A stretch of DNA of 64,000 bases from Clytia hemisphaerica (lineage: Eukaryota; Cnidaria; Hydrozoa; Leptothecata; Clytiidae). The position numbers were made by a program, and so were the translations under genes. The notes beneath the pieces are model-generated. The model had not been told where the DNA came from. It ran no database searches and worked only from the letters and a program-made list of their open reading frames with translations. Positions 60,759 to 64,000 of this stretch are shown here, in pieces. Where the stretch lies: positions 552,829 to 616,828 of the forward strand of contig CACVBU010000050.1 in the NCBI GenBank assembly GCA_902728285.1. Reading direction: 5' to 3'. The stretch's first letter is position 1. Each line of letters opens with the position of its first letter.

Positions 60759-61211
60759 CCAGACGATCTCAATCGAACGCAATCGACGATTGAGCCAATC
60801 GAACCAAATCGAACGCAATCAAATCTCAATCGAACGTCAAAATTCTGGGTAATATTCGATTGGTTTGATCGTTGTTCGACTGGTTCGATCGTCGATTCCG
60901 TTCAATTGAGATCGTCTGGCTTTATTCTTGCAGCTTCTCAACATCCAAGCTCTCAAACATCACAAGCAGAATGAAATTACTTTCGATTTCCCGTAGAAAT
61001 TATCCGATGAACAATCCAGGGGTCAATGAATCGACGATCGAACGCAATCGAACATCAATCGAAAGCAATCGAATATCAATCGAATCTGAAAATTGCGGTA
61101 ATATTCGATTGAGATTCGATTGCGTTCGACAATCGAATTTCAATCGGTCGATTGCGTTCGATTTGGTTCGACTGGCTCGATCGTCGATTCCGTTCGATTG
61201 AGATCGTCTGG
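60759..61211. mobile_element. CCAGACG-TIR element 4, 6-bp target duplication AAACAT
   Basis: CCAGACGATCTCAATCGAAC at the left and TTCGATTGAGATCGTCTGG at the right are inverted ends, flanked by AAACAT at 60753-60758 and 61212-61217. An extra right-type terminus (GAGATCGTCTGG) lies inside at 60908-60919, so a 161-bp shorter copy or an internal duplication is present. Word content as in elements 1-3. Confidence 0.75.
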
Positions 61212-61383
61212 AAACATGTGCCCATCAGCATCACCCACCGACCCCACTTATTCTGAACCCAGGCCAGTGACATTGACTGGTCTGGCTGGCTCTAGAATAA
61301 CAGTCACAATGTCCAAAAAAGAATAAAAAGGGGGTTGAAAAAAATCTTTAGAAGAAAATCAGGAAAGTAAACTTACCAAAACT

Positions 61384-61479
61384 TCACGCATCATAACGTG
61401 GCTTCGCTCTTTCTTTTCTGCCTTCCATCCTTCTAAGTTTTCGTGCAAACGTGATCACACCACTACTTAGAGCTACCAT
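61384..61479 (-). CDS. Candidate first coding exon (31 codons)
   Basis: ATG 61479-61477 opens MVALSSGVITFARKLRRMEG, then RKERAKPRYDA, to TGA 61386-61384. Two donor-like sites could take the frame elsewhere: GTGAAG at 61387, before the stop, and a perfect GTAAGT at 61376. A TTATAAAA precedes the ATG by a few bases. The N-terminus is basic and could be a presequence. The next exon is not established; an acceptor-like TTATTCTAG at about 61290 is one option. Family not recognised. Confidence 0.3.
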   Translation of the reverse strand: MVALSSGVITFARKLRRMEGRKERAKPRYDA

Positions 61480-61489
61480 TTTATAATTT

Positions 61490-62636
61490 TTTTTTATTGC
61501 TCCGCCACAGCATTAAAAAAAATCGAGACAGTTTCTACCACCGGCCGCAACTAACTAGCGAACATTTTCTGGATAAAGTTTTCAAACCCAGGTAACTCTT
61601 TGCACTTTTTTGATGAACAGACCTTTACAAAAGCATGAGTGCTCGTGAATATATGTTATCGAGTTCCGTTAACTTTTTGGAAAAATTTTCGAAAAAATTA
61701 AAAAATAAAAAAATGCGTTGAATTTGCTGATACAGTCAAATCAAATTATACAATCTGTCTCCCTCCTCATGTCTTACACTTTTAGAAATTCAAATAGGCA
61801 TGATGACTGTCTGATTGATATTGTACAGGAATTAGATTGACACATGCACGATAACATTTCTATTATTAGTCTTCAGAGGTTGATAATATATTTTTTGAAA
61901 ACTCGACCTCTGATACTCAGGAGCTGGTATGGTAGTGCTACTGTTAGATAGTCTAGATAATAAACTGGCATTGTCTGTTTTTCGAACGTGTTTGTGATTT
62001 TGAAAACTGGAGGCCAAACTGTGTTTACGTTGAGGCTGAGATTACGTTGAGGGTAGTGTTTTGATCCATGAGAGATTTTCAAACTTTTCTTAGATTTAAT
62101 CAGGGGGGAGGGTACTCAGGGTACTTAGGCGAAATGGGTCCTGGGTATGAGCAAGCCATAATGGTCCCTTTTTCACAGCCTCGAAAGTCCCTCAAAGAGT
62201 TACAAAAACGTTTAAAAAGAAAGTGTAAAGGGTCCAAAAATCACGAAATTGAAAATTTCCTCTCTCAAAGGGTCGTGATTTTTCGAACTTTGGACAAAAT
62301 TGAGCGAGAATTGAAAATTATTGTGAGAAAAGTCTCTCTAAGGGTCCCAAAAGCGCCAATTTTTCCTCTTTCTAAGGGTCGAAATCACGGATTTTATGAT
62401 TTTTGGTTCGGATATACCCGTCACCTTGCAAAACTAGTACCCCATGGGTGTTTAATTAACAAGAGAGTTGCAAATCTGCTCATAAATTCAAGGAAGGATT
62501 TTTCAATAAAATACAGTTCTACACGTTACTATTTATAAATATAGTTTCTTAGGTAGCAATATTATACTGACTTGGGTTGAAAGATTTCTGATAAAGATTT
62601 GCTTTAGTTTTCTTCAAAAGCTTGTATATCATATAC
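61490..62636. other. Unassigned; open frame at 62068-62538 judged noncoding
   Basis: The 156-codon plus-strand frame has K/R- and F-rich, low-complexity sequence derived from repeated AAGGGTC words (CTAAGGGTCCCAAAAGCGCC, CTCTCAAAGGGTCGTG) and no domain I know. GGGTACT near 62113 and AGTACCC near 62437 could be eroded inverted ends. Confidence 0.4.
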
Positions 62637-64000
62637 ACGGAAAAAAATTGTTCGATTTCCAAGGTTGGAAATTTCAAGTTTTCTTAGTTGGAAAAAAGAT
62701 GAAATCCAATGGAAAATCCAACCTGGAAATGTGGGACATTCTCCAAGGTTGGAAATTTTGCATTTTCCATGGCTTGGAATTTTCGTAAATCCAGGTTGAA
62801 AAAAGCCAAAATCCAAAAAGTGATGGCAGAGATGTGGAAAAAGAGATCTTAAACAAGGTTTTTGTTTTTGTGAACATTCACTCACTAGCCTCGGCTCGAT
62901 ATGGCTCCCGGTCAATCTCTTATTCTTGTTCGCACAGATACGTGGTTGATCTTAGATCACTCACACAGCTCAGCAGGGTACCGTTTGAAACTATGACACA
63001 AGTACCCTATGTTCTTCACTGTGCGAACTCACTGCGATTTCCAATCGAAAGAGTTTCAATTTCACAAAAATGTAATTTCCACATGGATTTTGAACGTTTT
63101 CCAAACTGTTTGGAGAAACAGAAATTTCCAACCCAAAAAGTCTAGTTTTCCAATCGAAAGAGTTTCAATTTCACAAAAATGTAATTTCCACATGGATTTT
63201 GAACGTTTAAACTGTTTGGAGAAACAAAAATTTCCAACCCAAAAAGTCTAGTGTTCCAATCGAGAGAGTTTCAATTTCACAAAAATGTAATTTCCACATG
63301 GATTTTGAACGTTTAAACTGTTTGGAGAAACAAAAATTTCCAACCCAAAAAGTCTAGTGTTCCAATCGAGAGAGTTTCAATTTCACAAAAATGTAATTTC
63401 CACATGGATTTTGAACGTTTAAACTGTTTGGAGAAACAGAAATTTCCAACCCAAAAAGTCTAGTGTTCCAATCGAAAGAGTTTCAATTTCACAAAAATGT
63501 AATTTCCACATGGGTTTTGAACGTTTAAACTGTTTGGAGAAACAGAAATTTCCAACCCAAAAAGTCTAGTTTTCCAATCGAAAGAGTTTCAATTTCACAA
63601 AAATGTAATTTCCACATGGATTTTGAACGTTTAAACTGTTTGGAGAAACAAAAAATTTCCAACCCAAAAAGTCTAGTGTTCCAATCGAGAGACTTTCAAT
63701 TTCACAAAAATGTAATTTTCACATGGATTTTTAACGTTTTCCAAACTGTTTGGAAAATAAAAATTTCCCACCCAAAAAGTCAGGTTTTCCAACCAGCCTT
63801 GGAAAATTTTCATTTCTACATGGGTTTTTTTCACTTAATTTTTCAAGGGCATTGGTTTAATCTACAAAACCTATGGGTAATTTACGTTTTCCAAATCAGC
63901 TTAAGGTAATCGCTAAAACTTCGAACCTTCAATTATAAAACCAAAATTTCTAACCCAAAAATATTGAATTTCCAACCTTGCTTTTGAAACAATGAGTTAT
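62637..64000. repeat. GGAAA/TTTCC-rich unit, possibly a TIR element cut by the window end
   Basis: The left part has TTTCCAAGGTTGGAAATTTC and further TTGGAAATTT / TTTCCA words in both orientations. The far right has GAATTTCCAACCTTGC, whose complement matches the left motif. Between them lies a 106-bp tandem array. This could be one element with inverted ends near 62655 and 63985. The window stops too soon to find flanks. Confidence 0.45.
63041..63790 (+). repeat. 106-bp tandem array, seven copies
   Basis: CCAATCGA recurs at 63041, 63150, 63256, 63362, 63468, 63574 and 63681 (105-109 bp). Each unit has GAGTTTCAATTTCACAAAAA, ATGGATTTTGAACGTTT, TGTTTGGAGAAACA and TTTCCAACCCAAAAAGTCTA. Middle copies are nearly identical and the end copies diverge, as expected for unequal exchange. 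Confidence 0.93.

Noticed and set aside
61120-61326. Frames rich in RNRTSIES or IERNR peptides at 60.5-61.3 kb
   Set aside because: Translations of ATCGAA word repeats within the CCAGACG elements.
62068-62538. 156-codon frame
   Set aside because: The sequence is built from AAGGGTC repeats and lysine-rich low complexity, with no domain signature and no splice context.
1-64000. Endogenous virus, toxin or bacterial-type gene clusters
   Set aside because: No retroviral, capsid or toxin-like motifs and no operon-like gene spacing were seen.

Overview
The window looks like AT-rich, repeat-dominated metazoan nuclear DNA. A cnidarian or similar early-branching marine invertebrate is my best guess, with low confidence. 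The grounds are GT/AG splice signals, LINE relics (a PHD-finger ORF1-type protein and two reverse-transcriptase-ORF tails), many short terminal-inverted-repeat (TIR) elements, no operons, and no long ORFs. No full-length, confidently recognised cellular protein gene is present. The few gene calls are ab initio exon models found by eye.

Layout. 1-1580: nothing recognisable. 1581-2016: an 80-bp tandem repeat (3 copies) and a roughly 110-bp duplication. 2017-23893: a satellite interrupted by a 343-bp N gap. It begins with two decayed monomers of about 200 bp and becomes about 51-52 copies of a homogeneous 400-406 bp monomer, with two subtypes (A/B) and multimer duplications. 23894-24670: a separate 103/230-bp repeat family at the satellite edge. 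24890-26510: a promoter-like cluster (three CCAAT boxes, CRE-like site, perfect CArG box) followed by a candidate three-exon gene for a 49-residue protein. 27967-28849: a TTAA-flanked TIR element. 32147-34500: a LINE ORF2 tail and a 155-bp tandem array. 34616-37850: TIR elements and a candidate minus-strand spliced transcript (54-residue ORF) whose introns hold a MITE and a tRNA-Thr relic. 38445-40840: a 2.4-kb unit bounded by long imperfect TIRs and carrying a PHD finger / coiled coil / L1-ORF1-like protein with a frameshift. 42250-43019: an element with long TIRs. 44412-44685: a hairpin. 47299-48488: a 1.19-kb foldback element with an 8-bp target duplication. 49970-51553: the 155-bp array family in the opposite orientation, then a CCCTAT-TIR element. 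51640-52816: two word-repeat modules around a MITE. 54232-54482: a second LINE tail. 56270-56400: a possible divergent promoter. 56906-61217: a dense cluster of TIR elements, including four members of a CCAGACG-TIR family, three of them with 6-bp target duplications and arms filled with ATCGAA repeats, one invaded by a 181-bp hairpin. 62637-64000: a GGAAA/TTTCC-rich region with a 106-bp tandem array.

Biologically this is satellite heterochromatin grading into a transposon-rich intergenic or intronic landscape. The elements are mostly non-autonomous and would depend on transposases or reverse transcriptases encoded elsewhere. No virus, CRISPR array, rRNA or intact tRNA gene was seen.
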